Assembly: GCF_901000735.1 (NCBI RefSeq)
Contig: NC_081545.1
Span: 1,532,583-1,596,582 of the forward strand
Source: Corylus avellana
Taxonomy: Eukaryota > Streptophyta > Magnoliopsida > Fagales > Betulaceae
Reading direction: 5' to 3'
DNA length: 64,000 nucleotides
The notes below the pieces were generated by a model. The model searched no databases and had not been told where the DNA came from. It saw nothing but the letters and a program-made list of their open reading frames with translations. Positions 20,690-31,230 of this stretch are shown in pieces. The position numbers and the translations under genes are program-made. Positions within the stretch are counted from its first letter, which is position 1. Each line of letters starts with the position of its first letter.

Positions 20690-23060
20690 CATCGGACTCG
20701 CCGGTGAACCAGTACACCGGCAACCTCCCTCCAAAGTACTCACAAGCAGCGACCTTGCCTTAGTGCCGAGCCTTCCTCGGCTGGCATCACAATTGCCGAG
20801 CTTTCTTCGGTAAAGGCTCAAAACAACCTCGTCTGCAAAATAGCAAAATTGCCGAACTTCGCCATCATCAGGCCTCGCCCCTCAGATGCGCAACAAAAGC
20901 GCCGACCAATGCTCGGATTCATTGATTTTCTTCAGAGCCGATCCTCGGTTCACCGAGTGAGCATCACCATCCTTGGTTATCCGAGAATGGAAAAGCTATT
21001 ATCAAACCACCAAGGCCGAGCATTGCTCACGACCGTCAGCCGAGCACCATCAATGTTGCCACATCGCCGAACCTTCCTCGGCTGAAATTACAAATCGCTG
21101 AGCTTGACTCGGTGAAAAACTGCAACTGCCGAGCTTGTCTCGGTTAAAGCATCAATGCCATGAGTTAGCTTCAGATCGCCTGCCAAATTTGAATGGGTTA
21201 TCTGCAAAACCATACCCGGTTCGTCGCCATTCTCAGTTCATCAAACCATGAGGCCACCTTCGGATTAACAAAACCGAGCCTTACCATCCTCTAACTCAAG
21301 CTGGCCAAATCTGCCATATTGCCGAGCATCATCTTGAGTTTGTTTGGCCGACCTTTGGCATTGCCCACGACGGTCAGCTGAGCACTATTACAAATGGCCG
21401 AACCTTCTTCGGATTATGGGTCACCACGCCAAATCCTTCCCATCTTCGGATCAAATGAGTCAGAGCTTCGCCATCCTCGAATTGCCGAAGCTATCGAGCT
21501 TAAAAACCATGAGCCATCCATGGCTCAATGAGGCCAAGTGTCACGGGGCTAATTTTTCACCTTCAACTAGCCACGTGATGGCCCTAAGCAACGCACCACA
21601 CAGCGCCTTAGGCAGCCAACGCACCCTCACCAAACTGAGGTTAGTGGAAAGCCAAGCACAGCACAAGCACAGCCCACTTACTTTTTACGGGAGCAACACC
21701 TCCCAACCTTTACAATTCACTCAACGAATCTGTACAAGGACAAACTAGGGTCCACAGCACACTTTGGAGCCCTTAGTCTCAACACCAACTCAGCCCTAAG
21801 GCTTACAAGAGATACATGAATGACCCAGCCACCAAGGCTTTACAAGACAACAATGAAACTCTCACACAGCCCACTGTTTCTCACTACAAAGTCACTCAGC
21901 ACTCCCCCAAGTGTGTGGCCCTCTTCCACAACACTTGTCTGTTACAAGCAACCAGAGTCTCCCTTCTAGCAGCAAGCAACTTCGGCCTTCAGCAGCACTT
22001 CGACAGTCTCCAGCACACATAAGCCTTCTCTGCCCTAAGCACCCCTTCAGCTCACTTTGAGCTCTCAAGCTACAGCCAAGCTTTCTCTCTCAGTTTTTCT
22101 GTACTCTCAAACACCACTCTGCCCACTGTAGCAGGCAATGATCAGCCATGGGGCTTGGCCAGCGCCCCACACCATCCCACTACTACACTCAAGGTCATTC
22201 AGCCTTCCAACTCCACTGCAAGGCAATCATAGCACCCTAGTACAGCAGGTCTTCTTGAACAAGGCAAGGGCACCATGTGGCTGATCCAGCAAGCCACACC
22301 ATGCTCAACAGCACCATCACTTGGGCAGGACAGTGCCACCACGTGGCCACTGCCTGCAGGCATTCCTCCAGCATAACTCAAAGGCATCTTGGGCGCCATG
22401 TGACCCCTCTCAGCAGCATACTGCACCATGGTCCAGACAGACAAGCATAAAAGGGCCTGGGCCACGCCCAGCCCACTCACACAAGCCATCCCAGCAATCC
22501 ATGCGCCCCACAGCAGCTCTTGGGCCAACAGCATCATGCTCAAGCACCTTGACAGTGCATGGGCTACCACCTTTGATCCTTTGCAGCAAGCTTTAGCCTT
22601 CTCCAAGCAGCATCTTCAACCTAGGCATGCCCCTTCATGCCCTGGCTTAGTGGCCAGCAAGGGTGCAAAGCACTCATGCCCCTGCTACCACACCACGGCC
22701 ACATTAGGGCCGTGACACCAAGCCTCACAATTCTCAGATCACTAAGTATCATTATTCTCGGGTCACTGAGTTTTGCCATGAACTTGTCTCAACCGAGTGT
22801 CACCATTCTCGGTTCACTCAAGACCGAGCTTCACTATTCTCGGTTCACCCAAGACCCAGTTTGGCCATACTTGGTTCACCAAGACTGAATTTTGCCATAT
22901 TCAGTTCTCCCAGACTTAGGCATATCTGAACTGGTCGCCTCGAGAATCTTCGGATTTTACATCCAAATGTCTCCAAACAGGTTCAGTAAAATTATACTCG
23001 GTTCACCGAGGATGAGTTTTCTCATGATCCAGTAGACCCATACTCAAGTTCACTGACACA
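20690..23060. repeat. Degenerate GCCGAG/CTCGGT repeat field
   Basis: Dozens of short imperfect units such as 'attgccgagctt...ctcggt' and 'attctcggttcaccgag' fill this internal part. Open frames here are short and change strand, so the DNA looks non-coding and grown by local duplication. Confidence 0.6.
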
Positions 23061-23755
23061 TCTTCAAAGAATGAAGGTACACATCCTATATGTTTTTTTT
23101 CTGCATGTATTCAGTTTCAATTATACATGCATATATAAAAAAATTCTGAGGAATAGTAATCTCTAAACTTAAAATTTTTGGGAAAAAAATCTGAGGAAAG
23201 TTTCCAAAAAAGGGACAAAATCCAAAGAACAATCCCGAGAGTCATGACTCCAAAGGGAACGATTCTGAGGAAAAATCTCGAGAGTCACGACTCCAAAGGA
23301 AACAATTCAGAGGAAAAATCCCAAGAATTACAATTCCGAAGAAAACAATCCCAAGAAACACAGCTCTCGAGAGCACCAACTCTTAAGCTTCAAAGAACCA
23401 AAATGACAACAAGTCTTTTAGGTTTATTAAATGCTCGAATCATTATAAACTGCCTCTGTTAATCATGTTTTACCAAATTATTTTCATTGCTCGGATACAT
23501 GCATTTGTTTGGTTTCTCATTTTGTGCAGAAAGCCAAACTTGTAAAAGCTGACCTATTCTCAGAAATATGAAATTTTCATAGTTTATCAGACTAGGAAAT
23601 TGGGGGGTAACTATTGGATCATGGATCAGCTGTGCTAGGCCCAATAAAACGGTCGACCAACCCATAACTTATGCTCGGATCACCCAATAGTTGGAATCAC
23701 GGGCTTGAGTGCTGAAACTTTCAAAGAAAGCTAGAGTCCAGGTTCAAATTAATTA

Positions 23756-24578
23756 GCTTCACTTAAAGAAACTCAGCGTTCAATTCCCATTGGAACACTG
23801 GCTGCAACTCTCACAACTACTGCAATTTATCTAGTTTCTGTGTTGTTATTTGGAGCCCTTACAACCAGAAAGAAGCTATTGGCCAACAAACTACTTATAG
23901 CTACAGTTGCTTGGCCTTTACTAGCCATCATCTATATTGGAATCATTCTTTCGACATTAAGGGTTGCACTTCAGAGCCTGATAGGTGCCCCACACCTTAT
24001 TGCAGCAATAGCTAATGATGACATCTTGCCTATTCTTAACTACCTCAGGGTTGCAGATGATAGTGAGCCTCATATTGCTACCCTCTTTACTGCATTCATC
24101 TGCATTGGGGGTGTCGTAATTGGGAACCTGGATCTTATCACACCGACTGTAACTATGTTTTTCCTTCTATGTTATGCTGGTGTGAACTTATCTCGCTTCT
24201 TCCTAGATCTTCTAGACGCTCCCAGCTGGCATCCTCGGTGAAAATTTCACCATTGGAGCCTCTCTCTTCTTGGAGCATCACGAAGTATCGTGATAATGTT
24301 CTTAATCTCATGGTCATTCACTATAGTTCTCTCTAGCCCTTGCTAGTCTGATATATTATTATGTGAGCATTAAAGGAAAGGTTGGGGACTGGGGTGGTGG
24401 TTTCAAGAGTGCATATTTCCAACTAGCTCTCCCCAGTCTTCGATCACTAGGAGCAAGCCAAGTGTACCCAAAGAATTGGTATCCAATCTCCCTGGTATTC
24501 TGCAGGCCATGGGGTAAACTGCCAAAAAATGTACCTTGTCATCCAAAACTTGCTGACTTTGCAAATTGCATGAAGAAA
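23756..24578 (+). pseudogene. Captured cation-chloride cotransporter (CCC1-type) fragment
   Basis: The plus strand encodes about 274 residues strongly like plant CCC1, a plasma/endomembrane Na-K-Cl symporter. Recognised stretches in order: ASLKETQRSIPIGTLAATL, IIYIGIILSTL, IAAIANDDILPILNYLRVAD, LFTAFICIGGVVIGNLDLIT, FLLDLLDAPSW-like FLDLLDAPSWHPR, then GDWGGGFKSAYFQLALPSLR, VYPKNWYPISLVFCRPWGK and CHPKLADFANCMKK. This covers the late transmembrane helices and the start of the cytosolic C-terminal domain. No intron interrupts it. A TGA replaces Trp near 24241 and a one-base insertion near 24332 shifts the frame. It lies in sense orientation inside the LTR element, and repeat sequence resumes right after 24578. 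A retro-captured host transcript fragment, not functional. Confidence 0.9.
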
Positions 24579-24960
24579 TACCGAGCATGCCGAGCAACCA
24601 AGCATCCGAGGATCAAAAAAATTGAGGATTCAAAAATCCGAAAAAAAAAAAAAAAAAAAAAAAAATCTGAGCTTCATTCTACCTTATTATGGCTGAACTC
24701 CACTGCGCCTTACCATCGCCTAGCTTCACCGAAGACCCAATACATCTCTAGGAAATGGGGGGTATCTGATTTGAAGAAAGGCATTGGAGCACAACATCCC
24801 AAGGAGTCCAAAGTGAAAGCACTCCAAAGGCTATAAACTGCTGAACACTTCAAGCAGCCAACAAGACTCTCTATTCTACACTTGGAAAATATAGCTGAAC
24901 TAAGTACTTTTCCGAGAGTCACTTTTTGGAAAAGTAGTTATTTATAGCACTTTCCAATCC

Positions 24961-25320
24961 TTCGGTAAAATATAGCCGGAGAATTTCCCGAGTCTTGCTT
25001 GGTGAAATATCACTAAGGAGCTTTCCCGATGAAGAGTTCGAAAATATAGCTAAACAAAGTGCTTTCCAAACTTAACCTTTACTCAAAGGTTCCACTTCGG
25101 TGAAATATAGTCGGAGAATTCCCGAGTCTTGATTGGTGAAATATCACTAAGGCGCTTTCCCGAGGAAGAAGTTCATAGGTATAGTTATACCGAAGCAGTT
25201 CCCAAAAGCTAAACCTTTACTCAAAGTTTCACTTCGGTGAAATATAGCCGGAGAATTTCCCGAGTCTTGCTTGGTGAAATATCATTAAGGCGCTTTCCCG
25301 AGGAAGAAGTTCATAAGCAC
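24961..25320. repeat. Tandem repeat, about 135-bp unit
   Basis: Three units share 'ggtgaaatatagccggagaa', 'cccgagtcttg' and 'aaatatcactaagg', starting near 24962, 25099 and 25233. The third unit is incomplete. Part of the LARD-like interior. Confidence 0.8.
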
Positions 25321-25583
25321 GACTAACCACGACATTCACCGAGTTTAAGCCTTCGCGCCAAAACTAAAACGTGGTCACAACCAAGCGCTTTCCCAAGGCA
25401 AACATTCAAGCTATTGCATTTAAACCGAATATTCTCGCAACCATGCATTCTCGGTAAAACGTCATCAAGATCAAATTTTCCTAGAGTCAAGCATTACACC
25501 GCACAATCATAAATTACCCCGCATTTCATAAATATTCCCATTATTATAAACTAACTTATAACCTAAGGGAATCGGGAGGTAAC

Positions 25584-25949
25584 TGTTGGGTCATATTTTC
25601 CCAACAGTAAAAACAAAAATACAGGACCCTTAGCACCTTGTCACCTTCCATTAAGGTGGACACGTGGACTCTCAGTTAACAAGCTGCTACCAAACCCCTA
25701 TAAGAGGAGACCTCCACACTATTTTTCAGGGCTGGTTCTTCAACCTCTTTAATCTCTGAATCTCCTTCTTACTAAAACTCTTATTGTGAAACACATCACT
25801 GATTTAAGCATCGGAGAGCCTCTGCGGCACCCGGCCCGGAGATCCTTTGACGCTCTTACTATTTTATAGGAGCTGAAGATCGAAGACACCACGAAGAATG
25901 AAGATCACACCATCCGAAGACTATTGGACGAAGAAATCGTGCTTCAACA
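25584..25949 (+). repeat. LARD-like element 3' LTR
   Basis: 366-bp twin of 19604-19969, differing at about 20 positions by eye. It is followed by ATATA. Confidence 0.93.
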
Positions 25950-26126
25950 ATATATATATATATATTAAAGATCCCACCAAAGCATTTTACATACAACATC
26001 TTAATGTCACACTAAACCACAATACAGCAAAACAACAATGAAGAAAGGAAGGAACACATTACACCCAAAAAAAAAATGGTATTAAAAGTAGAAAACACAA
26101 GTACAATAATAAAAGCATTGCTTTAT

Positions 26127-26480
26127 TTAATTCATGCGTCTCCTCCTACTTAGTGGCCTTATTCTAAAGGTATTCATTAGCCAATCATGTTTCCATGCAA
26201 ACACAATAAGATTATTTTAACAACAAATCCAAATCCATATGCAATCACAACTATTTTCCAACCAAATTCAAATGATGATCTGGAGTCTTGACTGGCTTCA
26301 AAGATTGAATGTTGAAAAGGAGCCTTATCAGAATTTTCACATTTCTTTGTCAATGGTTTCCCACACAATCCTAGATTAGCTTCAAATTAATGAATTGTTC
26401 TCAAATGTATCAAATTGTTTTCTTTGTGGTATAGGTCCCGTGAGATTATTATGAGAAACATAATAATCTTTTGTTTTAGG
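26127..26480 (-). pseudogene. RLP-B: C-terminal RLP fragment
   Basis: Encodes only the end of a receptor-like protein: an HNN/PIP motif remnant, a loop with CGKPLTKKCENSDKAPF, acidic residues, [18 protein letters not shown] (start of the transmembrane helix) and the basic tail region ending at 26127. A frame change inside the helix and stops upstream break it. At about 26480 it stops matching RLP coding sequence, and by 26520 RLP upstream-type DNA begins, so the LRR body was deleted. Confidence 0.85.
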
Positions 26481-26519
26481 CATATACCTCTTCTATTCAA
26501 TGGTTAATTTCTCATAAAT

Positions 26520-26860
26520 CCATGTCGGTCTGCGAATCAAGTCAAGTCGTTTGCATGTGTCAGGAGATCTTAGATCACAAGTAATGAGCAGTCTCATTAT
26601 AAGATGTTGTTGCCGTTTGTCCTCACCATCCGATACTTAGAGGTTTGTTACGCATGATGATCAGATATGGCTAGAAATGGTTGTATTCTTTTCCTCTCTA
26701 ATCTTGCTCTTGGATCGGCTTTGGTTTTTTTTGTTCAACATTCCATGTTTTTTGTTGATGTTTGGAAGGAAAGTTCCTGGTTAGATATCCCAAATGAATT
26801 TAAACGCAAATAAAACAAAAACAAGAAAACAAAAAAAGCATTGAAACAAAAATATAAAGA
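26520..26860 (-). other. RLP flank remnants
   Basis: 26530-26660 ('aagtcgtttgcatgtgtcag', 'taatgagcagtctcattata') matches sequence upstream of RLP-H (53000-53065) and RLP-I (58849-58975). 26670-26830 ('agaaatggttgtatt', 'ttggaaggaaagttc') matches the 3' flank of RLP-D at 35020-35160. Both are family flanks without a gene. Confidence 0.55.
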
Positions 26861-27495
26861 AACTAGAAATTATGCATCAAGACAGCTGATAATTAACGTA
26901 AAGAAAGAAAAATGGTTGCCAAGTAATTAAACATCAACGTAATTCCAAGGAATGCTTAATGAAAGCTAAGGGGAAAAAATTGAAGGCAAGCGTTGCATTT
27001 TTCTCGAATCTTGAATTTATTTTTCTTTCTTTTTGTTAAGTATTGCATTTGATAAATTTTAAAATTTTAACAAAAGAACTTTATCATTACAGAACAGCAT
27101 TTGTTTGCTGTTGACACAATTCTTGATAGACATGGATGTATGTATTTGGCCGGCGACATTGTTTTATCTTCCATATTAATGTGAATGAAATTCAAGTTAA
27201 TTTCAGAGGTGTGTTAATGATGATTTATCGCCAAAGGGTGGTTCTATGCCACCCCTTGCGAATAACCGGCCCACATGGCTTTAGGGGTGGTCAAAACCAC
27301 CCTTTTGCCGAATTTAGCAACCCTGCATTTTTTTATTTTATTTTTTCCTTTTAACAATTCTGTTTTTTTAGTATAATTATGTGATTTGCAATTTTATTTT
27401 ATTTTCTTAATTTGTTTTTAACCGGAATAGCCCACAAAGATAAAGGCTAGGAGGTCGAAGATAGTGTCAGAGCGTTGAATCACCCACCCACCAAT
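26861..27495. repeat. AT-rich DNA with a GGGTGG dispersed-repeat piece
   Basis: Mostly featureless. 27231-27330 holds 'ccaaagggtggttctatgcc' and 'ggtggtcaaaaccaccc', like the inverted repeat at 17817-17904. No gene. Confidence 0.4.
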
Positions 27496-27496
27496 C

Positions 27497-27666
27497 ATGT
27501 TTCTCCTCATCCTCCTCACTGTCTTCACTGTCTTCACCATCTTCGCCTTTGAGAGTTCGTCTCCAACGACCGTGGCTACAAGGAGTACCGCCTCGGAGAC
27601 TACTCCATCTGGCTCCAGAAGAACTGGAATAAGATCAAGAGCTAGCGCTGCTTGCATGCACGACAG
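27497..27666 (+). pseudogene. Tetraspanin gene fragment (plant TET8-like)
   Basis: A first frame encodes MFLLILLTVFTVFTIFAF, like the third transmembrane helix of plant tetraspanins. After a frame change the sequence reads GYKEYRLGDYSIWLQKNWNK, the conserved start of the large extracellular loop of TET7/8-type proteins (usual form GRGYKEYRLGDYSNWLQ). A stop (tag) follows in IKS-stop, where the Cys-containing motif is expected. Helices 1, 2 and 4 and the rest of the loop are absent. An isolated, inactive fragment. Confidence 0.75.
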
Positions 27667-27823
27667 GTATACTTCTCTGTTGGTGTTTTCGTCATTTGGG
27701 TTTTGATTATCTTTTTGTTTTTGGGTACGTAGTGGGTGTGGGATTTCGGTCTTTGATTTGGGTTTAATTTCTTTTTTCCTTGTTAATTCTGTTAGATTAA
27801 GATCTGATAATCTCACTATATAA

Positions 27824-28289
27824 GAGCATTCACATTGGACGTTTATGTACATTTTTTTGCAAAATGACTAATTAAAACTCACTTTATCTAATTTAGCTTT
27901 ACTTAATGAGTTTTAAAAGATAATATATATCCGATTATCTTTTTTTTTTTATCTATATCATTTAAATTTTTAGTATGTATTTTTTATTTTTTTGATAAGG
28001 ATTATATTTTTCCTAAAAAGTCTGTTTTTCAACTTTTTGGAAAAAAATATGTGGAGAGAGAAATAATATGAGAAAATTTTGGAAAAAAGAGATATGGAGA
28101 GAGATATAGAATATTAATAAGATAGATGTGTGAAGAATGCGCTTACTACATGTAGCAATGCACTGTTCACAAAGGCAACAAAAATGTTTTCTCCATTTGA
28201 GATGCATAATCCCATGTAGAGAGTTTTTTAGTATTTTGTTTATATATTTTAGATAAAAGTAAGAAATGGCTAAGCCATTGTGAGTGATC
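27824..28289. mobile_element. Tourist/PIF-Harbinger-like MITE
   Basis: The ends GAGCATTCACATTGG and CCATTGTGAGTGATC are inverted repeats matching at 12 of 15 bases, flanked by TAA (27821-27823 and 28290-28292), the 3-bp duplication of PIF-Harbinger elements. It is 466 bp, AT-rich and non-coding. The class rests on the TAA duplication and terminal sequence only. Confidence 0.6.
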
Positions 28290-28319
28290 TAACAATGATT
28301 AGGGTTATAATTGGTCTCT

Positions 28320-28490
28320 CTGGTCTCGATCCCCTCACTATTATGGTCCAAGAAAATTCTTAAGTGGTTAGGGAATATATTAGGATGTGGGTTCAAATCT
28401 CCACAATGAAGAATCTCAATATATTCCTGATTAGTATAAGTCACATTGGATTCTCATTGATGCCTTGGTGGGGCTGGGTCAGGCTATAGT
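28320..28490 (+). mobile_element. Possible tRNA-derived SINE
   Basis: 'ttaagtggttagggaatata' (A-box-like) and 'gtgggttcaaatctccac' (B-box-like) are about 35 bases apart, followed by a tRNA-unrelated part. No clear target duplication was found. Confidence 0.45.
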
Positions 28491-28624
28491 TCAATTGGAC
28501 TTGAGGGAACGCATACAATTTCCACCGTCTAGGTCTCTACTGTGCGGCTTCCAGCAGGTAGGTACTACTATGGTCACGCCCAGGTAGGATAGCCACAATT
28601 GGTCTTCCCGGCCTATCTTTTTTT

Positions 28625-28715
28625 GTTCAAAGAAAAAAAAAAAAAAAAACAAAAGACAAAACAAAAAACAAAACAAAACAAAACAAAACACAAACACAAA
28701 CAAACAAAAAACAAG
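28625..28715. repeat. A-rich (AAAAC)n low-complexity tract
   Basis: Runs of aaaacaaaac after 'tttttttgttcaaag'. Similar tracts lie at 54475-54530 and 55388-55425 at the same place in the duplicated copies. Confidence 0.85.
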
Positions 28716-28729
28716 GATTAGGGTTATAA

Positions 28730-29206
28730 TTTTCTCTTCTCTTCCCCTTCTAAGAGGGCCAAATTCACTCATCAAATAGGTGTTTAGTTTGAATATTTTC
28801 AAATAAAACAAAGTATAAAACTTATACAACACGTCATTGCCCATGCCTTGGTGAATGACACTTTTAACCAAGAGCCTCTTCACCCGAAGCCATCGTATTG
28901 CATGTGTTACGATATTGTTCATATAATATTATTCAATAGTAATAAATGAAATTTTAAATTATGATAGTCTTTATCTTGAAAATGGTCCAATAATTACGAT
29001 ATTGTTCATATAATAACATGATGGATTATATAAATCGGCCCTTCATGTGAGAATAGGGTTGTATATATACATCTGGTGAGTAAATTTGAAAGAGATGTGT
29101 AGAGAAAACCCCCGTAAAGTTATAGTTAATTTATTTACATACATGTTAGGATGCCTCTATAAAATGGATTAAACCTTTTTCGTTTTAAAAAGCATCTACA
29201 TATCTT
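28730..29206 (+). promoter_or_regulatory. Promoter region of the EG45-like gene
   Basis: A TATA box TATAAAA at 29158-29164 lies about 67 bases upstream of the chosen ATG. The block with 'tcttgaaaatggtccaataa', 'cttcatgtgagaatagggtt' and 'acatctggtgagtaa' is repeated at 54640-54990 and 55545-55985, and a diverged form occurs at 31860-32115 and 56760-57025. In those places no gene follows. Confidence 0.7.
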
Positions 29207-29230
29207 TTGGCATTTCAAAGGGAAAAAAGA

Positions 29231-30431
29231 ATGGGAACAAATATTCAAGTTCTTATTGTAGTATGTACCATCATATGTTTTTCCTCAATTTGTGATGCTA
29301 CCAATGGAAAAAAGAATGGAACTCCCACCTTTTACAAAGCTCCTTACGTTCGTGAGTATATATATGCTTGTATATTGTGGGTCTCTAGCCATGGATCCAT
29401 GGTCAAACTTTGGGTCTCCTCCCACATGTTTTTTTGTTTTGATTTTTTTTTTTTTTTGATACAAGGGTACTATTGTTATTTTCAATCATGTGTATCACAC
29501 TTAACCCATTTTCTGTCGAATTTAATAAATAAAAATATCATAACGGAAGGGGTTAAGTAAAAGGGTTAGGTAGTAATGAGAGTTGATCACAACTTTTTAA
29601 AATTTTGGGGGACATTGAAAATTGAGTTGTAATTTGGGAAAGTAAATGTAATTTTTCTTAAATTTATGCAGAGACTCCCAATATAAAATAGGTATACAAC
29701 TTTGTTTCACACATACGAGACAAAGCCTGGAAATCTTTACTATTTTGCACTATAAGTTTAATTCAAGTATTAGTTGCTTTTTAGTACCTCATCAATTCTT
29801 CACATATATGAGTGTGTTTAATATAATACTTGTATTTCACCTTCTTCTATTGTATATGTTGAATTATTTGCTTGATTTGCACTTTGGAAACTGTCCGTAT
29901 ATGATTGTGTTTCATAATGTAATTGTTCTTTTGTTCTTAATTTCTTTTCAGTTTATAAGGATTCAAGTGTAAAATTTAAAATCACTATCAACAAAACTTG
30001 TACCTTTGTCAGGCTTGATTTCTAGACATAAACTCAAGTTTAAATCTAAAGTATAACCTAAAGAATGCGTCTTAGCCACTTGTTAATTTAACTTAAGTCC
30101 TAATTTAAGAATTAAAGTACTCCCAGAGATTAATTTTCAACATCTTTTGCCAGCCTCTGCATGTAATGGATATCAAGATGATGGTAATTTTATAGCCGCG
30201 GCAAGTGATAAAATATGGGAGAATAGGAGAGCATGTGGGAAATATTACATGGTAAAGTGTATTGGTGCCACAGACAAAGAAGCACACCCGTGTAAGCAAG
30301 ACCCCATTGTGGTTCGAATCGTTGATTATTGTCATGGACCAAGATGTGGAACCATCAATCTTTCTGAAGATGCTTTCTATGATATTGCTGACCTCGAAGC
30401 TGAAAGTGTTAGGGTTGAATATAGAATGTAA
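29231..30431 (+). CDS. EG45-like domain protein (plant natriuretic peptide-like), two exons
   Basis: A small secreted protein of the expansin-related double-psi beta-barrel family; PNPs act in the apoplast on ion and water balance and in defence. Exon 1 is 29231-29351, intron 29352-30153 (donor gtgagtat, acceptor ttttgccag), exon 2 30154-30431, giving 132 residues, the usual PNP length. The start MGTNIQVLIVVCTIICF is a signal peptide, followed by GTPTFYKAPYV across the splice site, then PSACNGYQDDGNFIAAASDK, RRACGKYYMVKC, VVRIVDYCHGPRCGTINLS and the end SVRVEYRM. Six Cys fit the three disulfides of the family. An in-frame upstream ATG at 29207 would add eight residues and blunt the signal peptide, so 29231 is preferred. 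The stop overlaps a possible donor (gtaagc); splicing to an acceptor at 30541 would only replace the end with LGA. This is the only apparently intact gene in the window. Confidence 0.87.
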
Positions 30432-30544
30432 GCTAAGCTAAAGAACTCAAAATTAACATTCTAGTAGGTACTCCGTACTCAAAGTATATATATATGAAGA
30501 CAATATCATTCATTATTTGATATTTATGTTTATGATTCGCAGGT

Positions 30545-31030
30545 TGGGAGCTTGAGGAGGTCTACTAAGGGCAAGTTATGATAATAATGAAGATACTTGT
30601 ATATCTGGAAACACTTTTTTTTCCTAAAGGCTACAAATTTGATGAAACAATATATATGTGATGAAATGAAGGGGAGCTTTTCTTTCTTTATTTCTGTAAG
30701 TAAATATGGAATGAGGGTCCTTATCCTTTAGTTATAATATATGCAATTTGTTAGTTTCTCTATAAAAACTGTAAACTGAGATTCCAAAAATACCTTTTTA
30801 CCGCGTGCAATAGCTTTAATTTGAGGTGTTCATTTAAAGTGAGCAACCTAAAATCTGCCACGTCATTTAGCAGATGAAACAAAAAAATGAGTAATGTTAT
30901 AAACTACATTTGTATCCTACAACTATCTTACAATGCCATGTGACCACAACAACCAACCTTGAGGCTCGTCTTTATTTAAAAATAAAAAATAAAAAATGAA
31001 GGGTTAGTTAAGATTGTCACATTAACATTG
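30545..31030 (+). other. EG45-like 3' flank, no gene seen
   Basis: AT-rich DNA after the EG45-like stop. 'gatgaaatgaagg' and 'aaaataaaaaata' are possible but weak poly-A contexts. Nothing else is supported. Confidence 0.4.
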
Positions 31031-31230
31031 TAGGATAATATAGGATAAAAATGTGATATATAAAGTTACTCAACAAATTGCATCTCTCCCTTTGCTCTTC
31101 CACCACATCCCGAACACCATCAAGCTCTAATTTTACCACCTTACTCACCATCGTCCCGTCCTGCATGTCCCATAGGTGGCTAAACACTCTCTTAGCCAAT
31201 GAGGTGGCCTCCAAGGTGGCCTAGCTAGCT
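31031..31230 (-). pseudogene. Unrecognised gene-like fragment
   Basis: The minus strand reads EATSLAKRVFSHLWDMQDGT then VSKVVKLELDGVRDVVEEQ, with coding-like composition and charged helical character. I cannot assign a family. A shorter copy at 55985-56120 keeps AKRVFSHLWD and then diverges. It may be a piece of a host gene moved with the duplication. Confidence 0.3.

Larger units (their letters stand above)
19604..25949 (+). mobile_element. LARD-like LTR retrotransposon carrying a captured host gene
   Basis: Two 366-bp LTRs start TGTTGGGTCATATTTTCCC and end CTTCAACA. ATATA lies on both sides, compatible with a 5-bp target duplication though the target is a TA run. A Gypsy-type primer binding site TGGCGCCGTCTGTGGG follows the left LTR, and a purine-rich tract (AAGGGAATCGGGAGG) precedes the right LTR. 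The 5.6-kb interior encodes no recognisable gag or pol; it is made of GC-rich 'gccgag...tcggt' repeats and a cation-chloride cotransporter fragment. By hand count about 20 of 366 LTR positions differ, so it is much older than the Copia in RLP-A. Confidence 0.92.

Noticed and set aside
21344..22888. Open frames of 70-135 codons inside the LARD-like element
   Set aside because: Composition-driven frames in a degenerate repeat field, open on both strands, and unlike gag, protease, RT or integrase.
24602..24665. Extension of the cotransporter reading frame past 24578
   Set aside because: The sequence switches to the element's own 'ccgagcatgccgagcaacc' repeats and a poly-A run; not CCC1.
27418..27852. 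144-codon open frame on the minus strand
   Set aside because: It is antisense to the tetraspanin fragment and reads a repetitive, Thr/Lys/Asn-rich product.
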